57,790 nt of DNA. Origin: Apostichopus californicus. Its lineage: Eukaryota; Echinodermata; Holothuroidea; Aspidochirotida; Stichopodidae. Positions 1 to 11,540 of the stretch are shown piece after piece. How positions within the stretch are numbered: the first letter of the stretch is position 1; the number at the start of each line of letters is the position of its first letter. Made by a program: the position numbers and the translations under genes. The notes below the pieces were generated by a model that saw only the letters and a list, made by a program, of their open reading frames with translations, made no database searches and was not told the origin of the DNA. The DNA is taken from positions 1 through 57,790 of the forward strand of contig JAIPMN010000322.1 in the NCBI GenBank assembly GCA_020650975.1, in the 5' to 3' direction.

Positions 1-856
1 TAATGTACAGTAATCTATCATTGCTATTAGCTACTTTCCAGGGTAAAAATCTCAAATTCAATAATGAAATTCACTCATTCAGAAAAACGACCTGCAACGA
101 TAATGCTCCCGGTACTGAACAAACAAATCACTATGAGAGGCAGAGCAAGAGGGGTCTTCCAAAATTATCATCTTCTCAAAGACTGGGAAAAGGGGTTGAA
201 TTTTATCCTAAAAATGTTATGAGTTTTAAAACTGCAAGATGGAATCTCTTGTGAAAATAATAGCCTCTGGTAAAACAGATCATAATGGTTATTATATTCC
301 AATTTGAAGACAGTATCTACAGGTTTGAATAATGTTCGAAATATTGAACGGCCTGTCATTTCCCCGTAAGAAATTAGCATGAATAACAAACTTTTACCTC
401 TTTCTGTGTTTGGGATAGAGATTTCAAAGGACTTCTTTATTGAGAAAATTGAAAATGCACGAGACAGTTGTAATTTTATGAGTTGACAATATTTAGTGAG
501 AAAATGCTGTTTTAAATTTGATGGAATTTTCTTTGATTTTACACTACATGTGGCTGAAGTGTAATCAATATGAAAACATAATTAGAGAAACTTTATGTTC
601 TTGCCACACGATCTCTAGGCAATATTTCATACATTTCTGTTAAAGCACAAAATTTTTTGGTAGTTTGCAGCAACTTACAAAATATCCCCCAAATATCCAG
701 TTTTAAGGTTGTTACTGATCAAACTAATACATCCTACCAGAGTTTCAAGTCTTTTCTTTATTTTCCTTAAATTTCTTTGGTAAAAATTTATTTGTTACAA
801 TTAGGTATCAGATGAAACTAATGTAAGAATACTGGTTTCAAGGATTACTTTTTAAG
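1..856. other. AT-rich non-coding stretch at the left edge
   Basis: Open frames here are short, have no recognisable domain and lack splice-site support. It presumably lies inside the first intron of the decarboxylase gene whose first coding exon is at 2799-3049. The second exon of that family (starting with the His-Trp-His-Ser substrate-binding segment) was not seen here. Confidence 0.5.
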
Positions 857-1030
857 AAAAAGTCGCCCAGGAAAGAACCTGGGCACGAAAACCAAACTAC
901 CGAACGACTGATCCGCTCTCAACCCCAGTCCCCTTGCATAGGGACTGTGACTGTGTGATCATCGTCGAGTGTGTATCACCATTCCCCTCGAAAGGGAACA
1001 GATACTACACATGATCTTAGCCAAAAGGCC
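857..1030 (-). ncRNA. U2 snRNA-headed structured element (SINE or divergent snRNA-like gene)
   Basis: On the minus strand, bases 1030 to 996 match nucleotides 11-45 of canonical U2 snRNA at 34 of 35 positions, including the branch-point-recognition segment GTGTAGTATCTG. After that the similarity to U2 stops. In its place are four potential hairpins: 980-998 (5-6 bp), 955-959 with 975-979 (5 bp), 926-932 with 941-947 (7 bp), and 865-871 with 878-884 (7 bp). On the minus strand these are followed by TTTTT at 861-857, a possible Pol III terminator. I see no U2-type Sm site and no U2 3' domain, so this is not an ordinary U2 gene. A U2-derived SINE, a retrotransposed chimera or an unusual snRNA-like transcript are all possible. 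The U2 match is firm; the 3' limit and function are inference. Confidence 0.6.
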
Positions 1031-1752
1031 AAGGATTGCCAGGTACTGTGGACTGTCAACCCTATCCTACAACTGGTTAAATAACAAGGGATCGCCTAAA
1101 AAAGCTAGAGAGCTCAGTTGGCACAGCACAGGAGTATCTATTCCTGTGGTCACTGTTCAAATTCTATTTTGGATGCTCTTTCCCTAATTCTAAATTTAAA
1201 TCCTTTTAGAGATTTTTTCTTTGTCCCCTTTCATCCTCTTTTCTAAGCTACAACCCTCTAACTATCAGTACCGCTCCTCTTGTGTACTAAATATGAGCAG
1301 ATAATACAGATAACACCTCTCAGAGTTCTAGAGGCATTGTTTGTATTTTAAAAGGCTTATAAGTAGTCAATAAAGTAAGCAGGCAGTTTAAATAAATTTG
1401 TGGGCCTATACAGTGTTTTCTGTGTGTGTGTGTTTTCTTGTTGAGTTTTAGTGTTTAGGTTTATTTGTAAACATTAAGCAGTATGATTAACATGTTGAGG
1501 TGCAAGGTCTTTGAAATTTAATAGCTTTACTGAAAAGCTTGGTTATAAGTAGCTATGTTGAAAGTTTGAAACCTGGGGCCTTTTATACAAGATTTCCAAC
1601 ATTTAAGATCTACTCTTGAATGGAAATGCTCAATAAACCGACCATCACACTGGTGTTATAAAGATGGAGATGTTTGTAATGAAATAATTCCCTAAATATA
1701 TAAACGACTGAAAAACCTAACAGATAGTCATACGGACAGGGACACAGACAGT

Positions 1753-2514
1753 CATACAGATAGTGGCGGCGCCAGCTCTCCCAACCTGGGGGGCAACAAG
1801 GGGGCAGGGCAGATTATTGGGGGGCAAAAATAAAATGGGAGGTCCGATGCATCGGCGCGATTGCGGAGCGATCGCCCACTCTGGCTGGGGTCAAGGGGCC
1901 AGCCTTAGGGCCCCTTGTGGGGTCCAGGGGCAACGCCCCGGTGGGGGTCCGGGGGGGCGAAGCCCCCGGAAGAACCACGGAAGAACCCACTTGAAATTGA
2001 TGCATTTTGATGACAGTATTAGTATTCCGAAAATTCACAAAAACCACACCTCACTTCAGAATACTAGCCTATTAGTATTAGCCTATGTGTCCCAGATCAA
2101 TGTTGAGATACTCTCTCCTCCTGAAAGGAGGCCCGGCGTACGCAGCAACAGGTGTAATTCGTTCAAAGTTTGTTTATATGAGTCATTGCTCGGTTGCAGA
2201 TTTGTAGCACAACAATAAACCGCATACTGACAGGCCCGGTGCTGCCACTCTCGTTAGAAGTATGACAAGAAATGCTGGACGCAAAGTTCCTGGATCCTTA
2301 TTGGAAATTGGTACCCCTTATCCCATGATATGTTCCGCAAAATATAAATGAGAAATATATTTTCTGTACTGACCCTCGTGAATTATATTGTCCCAATTAA
2401 ATCGTAGTCTAGGTTTTGAATTTTTTTAAACTGGGGGGGCAGCAGGGGGGCAAGACCAAAGTTTGGGGGGCAAATGCCCCCCCATGCCCCCGTAGCACCG
2501 CCACTGCATACAGA
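1753..2514. mobile_element. hAT-type non-autonomous DNA transposon with 8-bp target-site duplication
   Basis: The element spans 1761-2506 (746 bp). Its ends are imperfect inverted repeats: TAGTGGCGGCGCCA on the left, and on the right the reverse complement reads CAGTGGCGGTGCTA. The 8-bp direct repeat catacaga flanks it exactly at 1753-1760 and 2507-2514. An 8-bp duplication and a YAG-TGGCG terminus are characteristic of the hAT superfamily. Subterminal regions are rich in GGGGGGC runs on both sides. No transposase motif is visible; the 151-residue open frame inside (1763-2218) is compositionally biased and unrecognised, so the copy looks non-autonomous. One caution: the flanks are themselves CAGA/CATA-rich, which makes a chance 8-bp match somewhat easier. 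Confidence 0.75.
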
Positions 2515-2798
2515 TAGGGATACAGACAGAAAGACAGATTGAGAAAATTTATTTATAAAAGCCTATGGCCTCCGACCTTACTCAAGATAATATAGACATG
2601 CAACAAGGCAGCTGCAGAGAAATAAGCCCCCCCCCCCAAAAAAAAAAAAGCTACAAATTTCTATAGATACAGCAGTCTACCTAAAATATGCCTTATACAA
2701 TACTGCCCTCATTCTTCAATTTGCTGTGGAGACGAGTATAAGTAAAGGTAACACATTATTTAGCTCAATAAGAACAGGCAATATTTAGCTATGCTCAC

Positions 2799-3049
2799 CC
2801 CCGGCATGATGACCCTCTCAATATCCTTCTTGATCTCCTCCCAGCTTTCGGCTTTTTGTGGCGCTTCGTCGGGGATTAACTTCTGAAGGTACCCAGGCTC
2901 AACCTGAGCCAATGGAGGGCGCTGTTCAATCGTGTCCACGTAGTCACAAATGTAATCCACCATATCTTTACCCACAACGCGAAACTCTTTGGAGGTTGCC
3001 ATGTTTTCTTCTTCCTGTTCTTCTTTGTTGAATATAATAATCTCAAATT
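2799..3049 (-). CDS. DDC: Aromatic-L-amino-acid/histidine decarboxylase, first coding exon (partial gene)
   Basis: This exon encodes the first 68 residues of a pyridoxal-phosphate group II decarboxylase. Coding runs from the ATG at 3002 down to 2799; the acceptor before 3049 (TTTTTCCTTCAG) leaves 47 bases of 5' UTR in the same exon, so at least one upstream non-coding exon is expected. The protein has the family hallmarks of this segment: EFR..GKDMVDYICDY, VEPGYL, LIP..AP and DIERVIMPG, ending at the conserved Pro-Gly where the next exon should begin with V-T/V-H-W. The donor is GGG|GTGAGC, phase 0. Family members decarboxylate L-DOPA, 5-HTP or histidine in the cytosol. The N-terminus alone does not separate DDC from histidine decarboxylase: DIERVIMPG fits insect Ddc, while MVDYIC also fits HDC. 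The catalytic lysine and the rest of the enzyme lie left of the window. Confidence 0.82.
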
Positions 3050-4000
3050 CTGAAGGAAAAAAATGTTTTAAGGTATTAAAAAGTTATTATGTTAATTATT
3101 GGCAGCTGGTTGGCATGCATAATTTTTTTTATTTTTTATACTAAGATGCTGTAAAATAATCGACACGGAGACTCTAGTATGTGAACTGCCTGTACCATCC
3201 ATTTAGTTTTAAATATAGAGTACTGTACTCAAGTTATTTAGAGCATGAATTGTACTTCAGTATGATCGGTATGATGAATGTTACATGATTTGTAATTCTT
3301 CTCGTCGTAAAGAGCAAATAACACCCACTCGATTCTCATTAGAGTAACTATAACCTAGAACATTAATTCAGTGCTATATGAATATGACATGAAGTAGTCG
3401 TTCTCCTGGGTTAAGAGCATATCACTCAATGAAAACAGGGACTTGAATTACACAGTCATGTACGTCAAATAAAACTAGGCCTAGATATCTCTTAAAGATG
3501 AAAGTATTGCATGAGAAGAGTGATAGTTAAAATTTCTTTTGAAAGTAACAGCTTCTTTGAGCTTCAATAGCTGTTGTCTGCAGACACTGTTGCAAAAAAT
3601 CAAAATATATATTTAATAGCAAATAAATCAATTTTGAAAGTTTATCTACAGTTTCTATCTGTGTGTATATATGTGTGTGTGTACATGTACATGTGCATTA
3701 AACGACATACAAATTTAACCATCAAATTTAGGTTAAATGATAGAAAGCGTTCTGGTGAAAACAGTCCTTCATGTATCTACATTTTCATAACCCTGAACTA
3801 GAATGTTTGTTGTGAACTGAGAGCCTATTCAGGGAGGAGAGTAAATGAGAAAGGTTTCCCTTTATATTTTTTGTCTACTCCACCCATCAAACCCTCCCCT
3901 GCCCTCATTCCTCCCCCATCTCCCAAGAAACATTTCCTCTACAGCACTTTATTTCTTTCCACCAAGTTAATAGGAAGAAGCTTGCACTGTACGCTACATA
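3050..4000. other. Intron or upstream sequence of the decarboxylase gene
   Basis: AT-rich, no coding signal. It contains a short GT/CA-rich microsatellite near 3660-3690. Nothing else is recognisable. Confidence 0.5.
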
Positions 4001-4004
4001 TAAT

Positions 4005-4490
4005 GTAGGAACCCTACATGTGTTGTAAAGGAACGTGGTACTATAGTCCATGTGCACATACAATATGTACTATGTAGGCTAAAGGTGAAGGGTCCTGCAT
4101 GTAACCTACACATATATTTGTAGGCTATGAAATGGAGTCCTGCATGTGTTGAACAGGATTTTTTTTAGTAATAGTCCTGCATACGTCTATTTAGTAATAG
4201 TAATGCACATGTGTGTGCATACACATATGCAGGCTTAAAGCGGAAGGGTCCTGCATGTAGCCTGCACATATATTTGTAGGCTATAAAAGGGATTCCTGCA
4301 TGTGTTTTTACAGGAATGTCTATTTATAGTATTAGTCCTGTATATCCGTCTATTTAGTAATGTAGTAATGCATATGTTTGCACATACATATATGAAGGCT
4401 AAAAGCAGATGGGACCTGCATGTAGCCTGCACATATACTTGTAGGCTATAAAAAGGATTCCTGCATGTACACATAACACATGTTTGACAT
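4005..4490. repeat. Degenerate tandem repeat, period about 160 bp, three clear copies
   Basis: A segment beginning CCTGCATGTARCCTRCACAT and followed by a TTGTAGGCTAT core starts at about 4093, 4250 and 4414, and a more decayed partial copy precedes it from about 4005. Successive copies share CCTGCATGTG and TTTAGTAATRGTAATGCA blocks. The repeat is rich in ATGCAT/TGCAT words. It produces short overlapping open frames on the minus strand that resemble each other only because of the repeat. Confidence 0.75.
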
Positions 4491-4785
4491 TCATGCAGTA
4501 TATGCTATGGAATCTTCCATCCTGTATGCATACATTCATGCTATATATAACAGTTCGTACTTCTATATGTGTGATATGGAAAATATATTTATAGTATGTA
4601 CTGTATAAAGAAGGACATATCAATTCCGTTTCACATGCAGTTCAATGAGCTGAAGTGAGAGACACATACTTCAGCTTCCTGTGGCTTCTTGAACTTCAGC
4701 TTCCTATTTCACTACTTAAAGACTGTCTTTGGCTTTTTTTAAGCTTGAAACAGAAAACGATGTGCTAAATTTTTATGTTTGTAAT

Positions 4786-4930
4786 GAAGCCCTTGCAAAC
4801 ATTCTGTACTAGTCTTTCCTAGAACACACTATATAACAAAGAAGCCCTTGCAAACATTTTGTAGTATTCCCTAGAACACATTTATGCAACATAACGAAGA
4901 AGCCCTTGCAAACATTCTGTAGTCTTTCCG
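4786..4930. repeat. Short tandem repeat, about 56 bp x 3
   Basis: The core GAAGCCCTTGCAAACATTYTG recurs at 4786, 4841 and 4899 (spacings 55 and 58). Each is followed by a variant of TAGTCTTTCCTAGAACACA and an ATAACRAA linker. There are few differences between copies, suggesting a recent duplication. Confidence 0.8.
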
Positions 4931-7900
4931 AGCCGACATGAAATAAATATTCTCGTCTTCTTTTTCTTTCCTTTCTCCATTCTTCATCATTTCCTTAAAA
5001 CATTGGAATTTACTTCAAATTTAGTTAGCTATATGATCACTTCATTTTGCATACATATACTCAGATACAAAATTTCTCTCCTGGTACTTAAATTATTAAA
5101 TTAAAAAATTATAGTGAATTTCATCCCAGTTCAGAACGGACTGACAGATTTGCTTACGACTAATGTAATTTTACCTGTAGGCCTAGCGATTAGCTCATGT
5201 TACCTAACTGTATGAGTGATGATGAAATTCTGTCTCCTATGCAGTAATCTTATACGCAATATATGTGTTGCCTTGCATACATACTGTGATCATGTACTCA
5301 GTGACTGAAATTCAGATACGGTGAAATTTTGTTGAAAGAATTTAAAAATATATACGGAAACGAGAAAAAAGAAGGAAAGAGGAACCTTATAATCCGTGTC
5401 TGGGGCAGCTTGTAAGGCAGAGACGCAAAATCTGAATTCGCAACGTTTCTTGTTAGAAGTAAATTATTTATGAGTCGAGGACTCATTTACATAGAAGTCT
5501 TTACATAAGAGCGTGTCAACATAACGAACGTAAATTCGACCATAAACATAATTCTCAATGTATGAAGGGAATTTCTTCCATTTTCCAAGGCATATATGCT
5601 GTAGGTATACACAGTAAACAAAGATCAAGTCAGAATATGACTTCTGACACAAATATTTATAAATTTATGAGAATAATGAATAATTAATAACTTGATCTGA
5701 ATATCGTCAAGAAAGATAACATTCTTCTTTGCATTTTTATTTTCCGTTTCCATATTTTGTATGCAGATTGATAACTAGCTTTGAACATCTAGTTTGTACA
5801 GTTTCCATAACTGAAAGATGTTATTGGAAATTGGCGAGTCATTGTTGTAGGTAATACTGTGACATCTTGTTTCAATTAAAAAATGTATATAGGTTAATTA
5901 ATCCAGCTGGTTGTATTTTTTTTAATTTTATCTCCAGTTTTCTGGCAATTTTACCAGATCAACTGACATAATACTAAGATAAATATGTTAAATATTGTAC
6001 TTAATTAGGTAATAATTGCTATATTTGATTCAATTTAGAACTACATCACCCAGTAAGTCTTTTCTTATAGGAATGTAGTAAAGTATTTATCATACAAGAA
6101 GCATGTATTAGAAATTTATAAAGTAACATTTTCTGTTAATACAAATTTAATAATGGAAAAGTCCTTTTTCTTTTAATTTTCCCAGTCAATTTCCCATTGT
6201 TCATATATATTAAATATAATTTCAAATGAAATTTTACACTTAATTCCAAGCTTATACAAAGTATATTTTTATCTGCTTTGGTCCTGTATTGAAAGAGCAT
6301 ATTAAAAATATCATGAGAATATATATAGATATAACAATTTTTATTCAGTTTATTCAACCCATTTTGTCAAGGCTCTTATTAAAACTTTTATACTAGCATT
6401 GTGAACTTTTAAATTTAATATCAAATGATTTGACATTTAAATGTGCATGAACTATAAGCAAATTTTCCAACAACTACAGTATATTTCATACTTTACATTA
6501 AACATTATTATAAATGAATACAAATCAAATCTTATCTTTTTGAGCTCTAAGCAAACTCACTCACCAGACACAAAAATTTAGTTTATTTTCAATTAAAGCA
6601 AAGGGCATTGAGCTTTCAAGTTATTTCAGGGTTTTTCTGTGAGTTTTTGAGGCATGATTATTTATTTTTATGGAATCATTACGCTCACATAATTCATTGT
6701 GGATTTATCAAGATTGGGAGCCACTCTGAGCATTAAACGTGGAATAAGCCGATATCGCGATGCAATTCCCCAGCCGGTAGACAGTCAATATTTTTATTGT
6801 ATTATATTATACGGCCAAATAGTCTCTTTGCAAGGCCAGGGAAACCGTCAATTGATTCTACTGCCACCTGAGACCAAAGATAAACTGCTCCATTTCGGGA
6901 AGAATGATGCTGCAGGCATCTATCCGTTACTCTAGGGACATCATCCTTAAACTAATCCTATCATGGTTTATGGACCACTCGAGAAAAGGATATTATTATG
7001 CAGAGAAGTGTTATATCTGCTTGTTGAGTCAGAGCAATGCCAGCAAAAGCAGTGTACGTCATATCTACATCTATATATATATGCAACGTAGCTAGGGTTA
7101 GAAAAACAGATCGCATGTAGATTCTTCTAGCATTATGCGATGTAATATTCCCAGGAACAAACTTCACACATGTATGACTATACATACAACTATTTCTGAT
7201 TTTTGCCAGAACTAAAATTTCTTAACCGTGTCCTAGTAATGATTAAGATATTTTCCGAAGCAATAACCAAAAACAATTACAGGTAAATTGTCGAAATATT
7301 TGTTGAAATTTACAGAGGCTCTGATAGGCTAAAAGTTTCACCGAAATGTTATGTACAAAGTGGAAGAGAACTTTTAAAATTTTTAAGGTGAAGATTAAAC
7401 AAAAAATAATAATAAACTTGTCTGAGTGTGATATAGAAGTGGGGAATCAAAACGCTTAGATAGGCCTATACTGTACAGCTATTACTCTCATGTACACTGG
7501 GTACTTACAGGTCATCAGTATTGGCCCCATGTCATATGTGTTAAATTTCTAAAAAGAAGTTTCTAAACAAGTAAATACCTCAGAGAGGTAGAACGACATT
7601 TGAAGTTTGAACATGAGCGACCATTATTACAATTCTTAGCATAGTTAGAGTTAATTAATGATCTTTAAGGAGACAAACCAATGAATAATTGTGCCTCAAA
7701 TGTCATCCAAATATAATTCAAGGTATTGGTCTTGGTATTGGTCTCTGACCCTACAATGTCCTGCTCCCTTCCTCACCCATCCTTTCCCTCTCTCCTTCCC
7801 ATCTATCAAAAATTCGCTGTTGAAGTCATATAAATCATTTAATTTGAGAAACATTTTTGACATGCACCATGTGACACAGGAGGGGAATTGCATGATCCCC

Positions 7901-10900
7901 CTCCCCCTCTCTTCCGAAATATTCAACACTAACAATAAGCTTTACTATTACACAATTTGATCAAAACAATGTAGCCTATACATTGGCAATATCAAGTTTG
8001 TTGTCAGCTTTATGCACAGGACACCTTTAGTTCTCAGTTTTCTTATGTAAGTGTAGCACTATTTTGGCTGATCAACCGATAATCAATTGCTTCCTGCAAC
8101 CCCCCCCCCCTCCCGTATCCCCATACCCGATCACACCTAGATCCATCACTGCCATCTGGTCCCAATGGTCACATATATATATATATACACATATAGGGAG
8201 CATATATACCATTACATTGTTAAAAGAAATCCAACTGATTTTAGTTCATGCTAGAAATTTTAATAATGGTCACAACTCTTCCACAAAGTATTTAAACTTT
8301 ACATAATTTACTGACAAATTACATCCTAAAAACCTTTTTTAGCACTGGTAATTGTATTCCATATTTTTAAAACTCCTTAATGCCATATAACGGTTGCTAA
8401 CCATTTCCACACAGGTTTAGTTTACAACCATGTGGTCAACCCTTTTAGAATGGGTGCTTTGTTCAAGCCATTTGAACGATGACAGCCTTTTGTTCATGAA
8501 AACAGAGATTTAACAAGAAATGGTTAGACAACTTTGGACTTTGTTATTTGTAGATTTTTTTTTCAGGTGAGCAGTGCACTACCTTGCTACCTTCTGCTAG
8601 CATGGAAGGATATCTAGTCAACCGGCTGTACAGTGTCTGACTAGGTCAGAATTCACAAGATATACATAGTACTTCACTACAGCTGCTAACAGAATGCATG
8701 GACTTGGTTATTATGTCTGTTATAACGAATGGAATGATTGGGCTACGGTATAAAGTCCAGGTTTTTTGGTGTAACGTAATCATACTTAATTTACACACAC
8801 ATGACAGCCATTTACTAAATCCAAAATGCAGAAATTGCAGTTTGGAATAATGGAAAGCTATCAAACCTACTTTACAATTTTTTGTTGTTTTTTTTCAAAT
8901 TAGAAACAAATTTGACTGACATTCCTGAAGAACGTACTGTACTTGAGTAGCCTATACCTAATGGGTTAATTGTAAGTGGGATATTAATGGGTGGGATATT
9001 TGTGGCATAAGTCCCCTGTATTTAAGTAGGAGTGGATTTATTGGGATTCCGTGGAGGTATAGGGTTGCATGGGATTTGTGTGTTGCATTTCTTTAAAAAA
9101 AAAATTAAAAGAAGAAAAAAAAGGTAAAATCAATGCTTTATTGCTGGTCAGTTAAAAACAAATTAGGCAAAAATTTAAGTTCACCTCCCCCCCCCCCTTT
9201 TCATCCTCCCACCAAACCTAGGCTAACAACTGTGCAGTTTGAAAACCCTGTCTCAAAATCACCACTCACATGTATGAATGATAGAATATCTAAAAAAATA
9301 ATAATTAATTCAGACTCTAGCTGTACAGGTACAGTATGAATACATGCAGTTTGTTATATACTGTGAGCCTCCGTGATCACTGTGTTATTTTCATCAATGC
9401 AAATATTTTTTCATTGCTGTAAAGTACTCGGTTGTATCCTTCACAGAACTTTCCAAATTAAATTTCATAGCAAAAACAAACAGCAGCTTGTAAAACTGAG
9501 GTAAAAGATGGAAAATTAAATTAAATTATTGTTTAGTTTTTCTTGACAGATGAACCTACGGGCTTGATATGATCTGAGTATCACACTAGGCAGACATAAA
9601 TTAATTAATAGAGACTATTTTTCTTCCAGCAGATGATGAAGTTAAATCTTCCTCCTTGCATTATGAGAACCTTCATAAAGTTAATTCACAACACATACAT
9701 GCATTTAGCCAACATTTCAAAAATTTGGTCTTTTATTAACCTAAACTCACTAGAATGCACTAACATGAAATATACAACTGTTAAACACTATATGTTGTCT
9801 GTTTATGCCATATACTGTCAGTGAAAAACTCAATTTAAACCGACTAATTAAATCACCTCTTTAATGTATTATCAGCATATAGATGTTGACAAATTAATAT
9901 ATTCGTGTACCAACAATTTTTATGTTTCATGCACGCTTCTCCCTCCTCTCCCATGACATGATAGCTGTTCAAGTTATATTGTGCAATAAAAAATTAACAA
10001 ATTTTGAAAAAGTGTTCACACCCATTTTGAGAAACCCCGTTTTTATTGTATCATGGGGTAAGGAGGCTTAGATGTTATATATTGCTATCAACTCCATTGT
10101 TTTAAAATAGTACATTTGTGTAGTCTATGAGTAATCGCTTTTAAGATGACTAATATCAAATAAAGGCAATTGGTAAGAAATTTACTTTATATGCATCCAT
10201 GTCTATCGGTTAATTGTTTATTAATCTAAATGTTTTCCAGTTGCACAATGTAAGGCATATACTGAAGAATATATACCCTTTCAAAGAGTTCACAAACACA
10301 AACTGGATAAATACATACAAACTTTATGCACAAAGGCTAACCTAGCATTAGTCATACTGTCATACATTACTTAGCAACTTATATGTTATCTTTTCACAAC
10401 CCTGTTTTGTAGGCCATACACACAATTTTTGGCAGTCTGCAACAGTTATACGTACATGATACACCGAAACGCGCATCTTAAGCTTAATTTTCTCTTCTAT
10501 CTGGACTCTCCCTCCCACGCCCCTTAATTACCATCCTTCCAGATCAAAATTGTGGCCAATTTGACTAGCCTAGGCTAAATTCATCTAGCCAACGTGTATA
10601 TTAAATGTGTAGCCCAAGCCTAATCATTACTGCAATTGATTATATAGTTACCAGTTCTGATTAGGCTATACTACAGGCTTATAGTTTGATCATAAGTTCA
10701 TGTGTATGCATACATCTTAATTGAACATCAATGGTGGCCATCCAAGTACAAACTTCAATCCAAGCCTGGGCCTAAAACTAGTAAAAGTAGGCCTTTAACT
10801 TCAAGCTAGCCATAATTGTTATCAAGCTGCCTAAGTTCAATAATTTAGGCTATTCTGTTGACCAGTATCTATCCAAAACTACCATTAAACGAAACTTTTA

Positions 10901-11276
10901 CTTAAATGCATCATGTACGAACATACCCTCATACCTTCAGTGAGAAATGAAACTACGAAACGACTCCAAAGGATCTAAATTTTCTAACCTCAGTCAATAA
11001 AACAAATTTACCAACTCTACGGTAGTACTGTAGCTAAGCCTAACCATGCATTAATTGCTGGACAGTATTTTAATAACTAAACGAACGTGCACGAAACTGT
11101 AGTCTGCTACAATACCTATAGTGAATCAATGCAACTTCTCTTCCCCTCGTATCCATTAACGTGAAGGACGAAACAAACAAACTATGTTGTGTCTAATAAT
11201 AGACCGACAAATAAACATGGATCATGGACTGTAAATATAAAAGGAACAAACGATTAGGCATGTTCTGTTAATTTAC
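4931..11276. other. Non-coding stretch, no gene recognised
   Basis: About 6.3 kb of AT-rich sequence with only short unrelated open frames. It contains C homopolymers at 8100-8110 and 9187-9197 and short AT microsatellites near 7070 and 8170. It probably belongs to a long 5' intron of the decarboxylase gene, because a candidate 5' exon lies at 11277-11540; this is inference. Confidence 0.45.
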
Positions 11277-11540
11277 CTGCGTGTTGCTTTACAGCACCAG
11301 TCTTTGCCAAACCAAGAGTTGTTGGACGTGCGGTCTTAATCGATACCGTTTCTATCTCGAGTATCCACTGAATCGTCAACCTCAACGTCAACGTGCAGGT
11401 AACCTGCCCCGTCTCCGATGATAACATTAATAACTGTATTCAAAAAGACCTTATTGGGTGAGATCAAAGATTTTGCAAACTCCGTTCCCAAGTTCACGTT
11501 GGCTTCATAACACACGGGTGTAAACAAACAAACGCAAATT
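11277..11540 (-). other. Candidate 5' non-coding exon of the decarboxylase gene
   Basis: On the minus strand this CpG-richer block ends in a strong donor (ACACGCAG|GTAAAT, with the exon ending at 11277). The decarboxylase coding exon at 3049 starts with an acceptor and needs an upstream 5' UTR exon on the same strand. The 63-residue open frame inside (11527-11336) has no recognisable family and stops before the donor. The upper limit of the exon is a guess. Confidence 0.25.

Noticed and set aside
1763-2218. 151-codon frame rich in Gly/Arg/Pro
   Set aside because: It lies wholly inside the non-autonomous hAT element and owes its length to GC-rich subterminal sequence.
4235-4623. Minus-strand Cys-rich frames with repeated YVQATCR motifs
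   Set aside because: They are translations of the 160-bp tandem repeat and change frame between copies; there is no sign of a secreted repeat protein.
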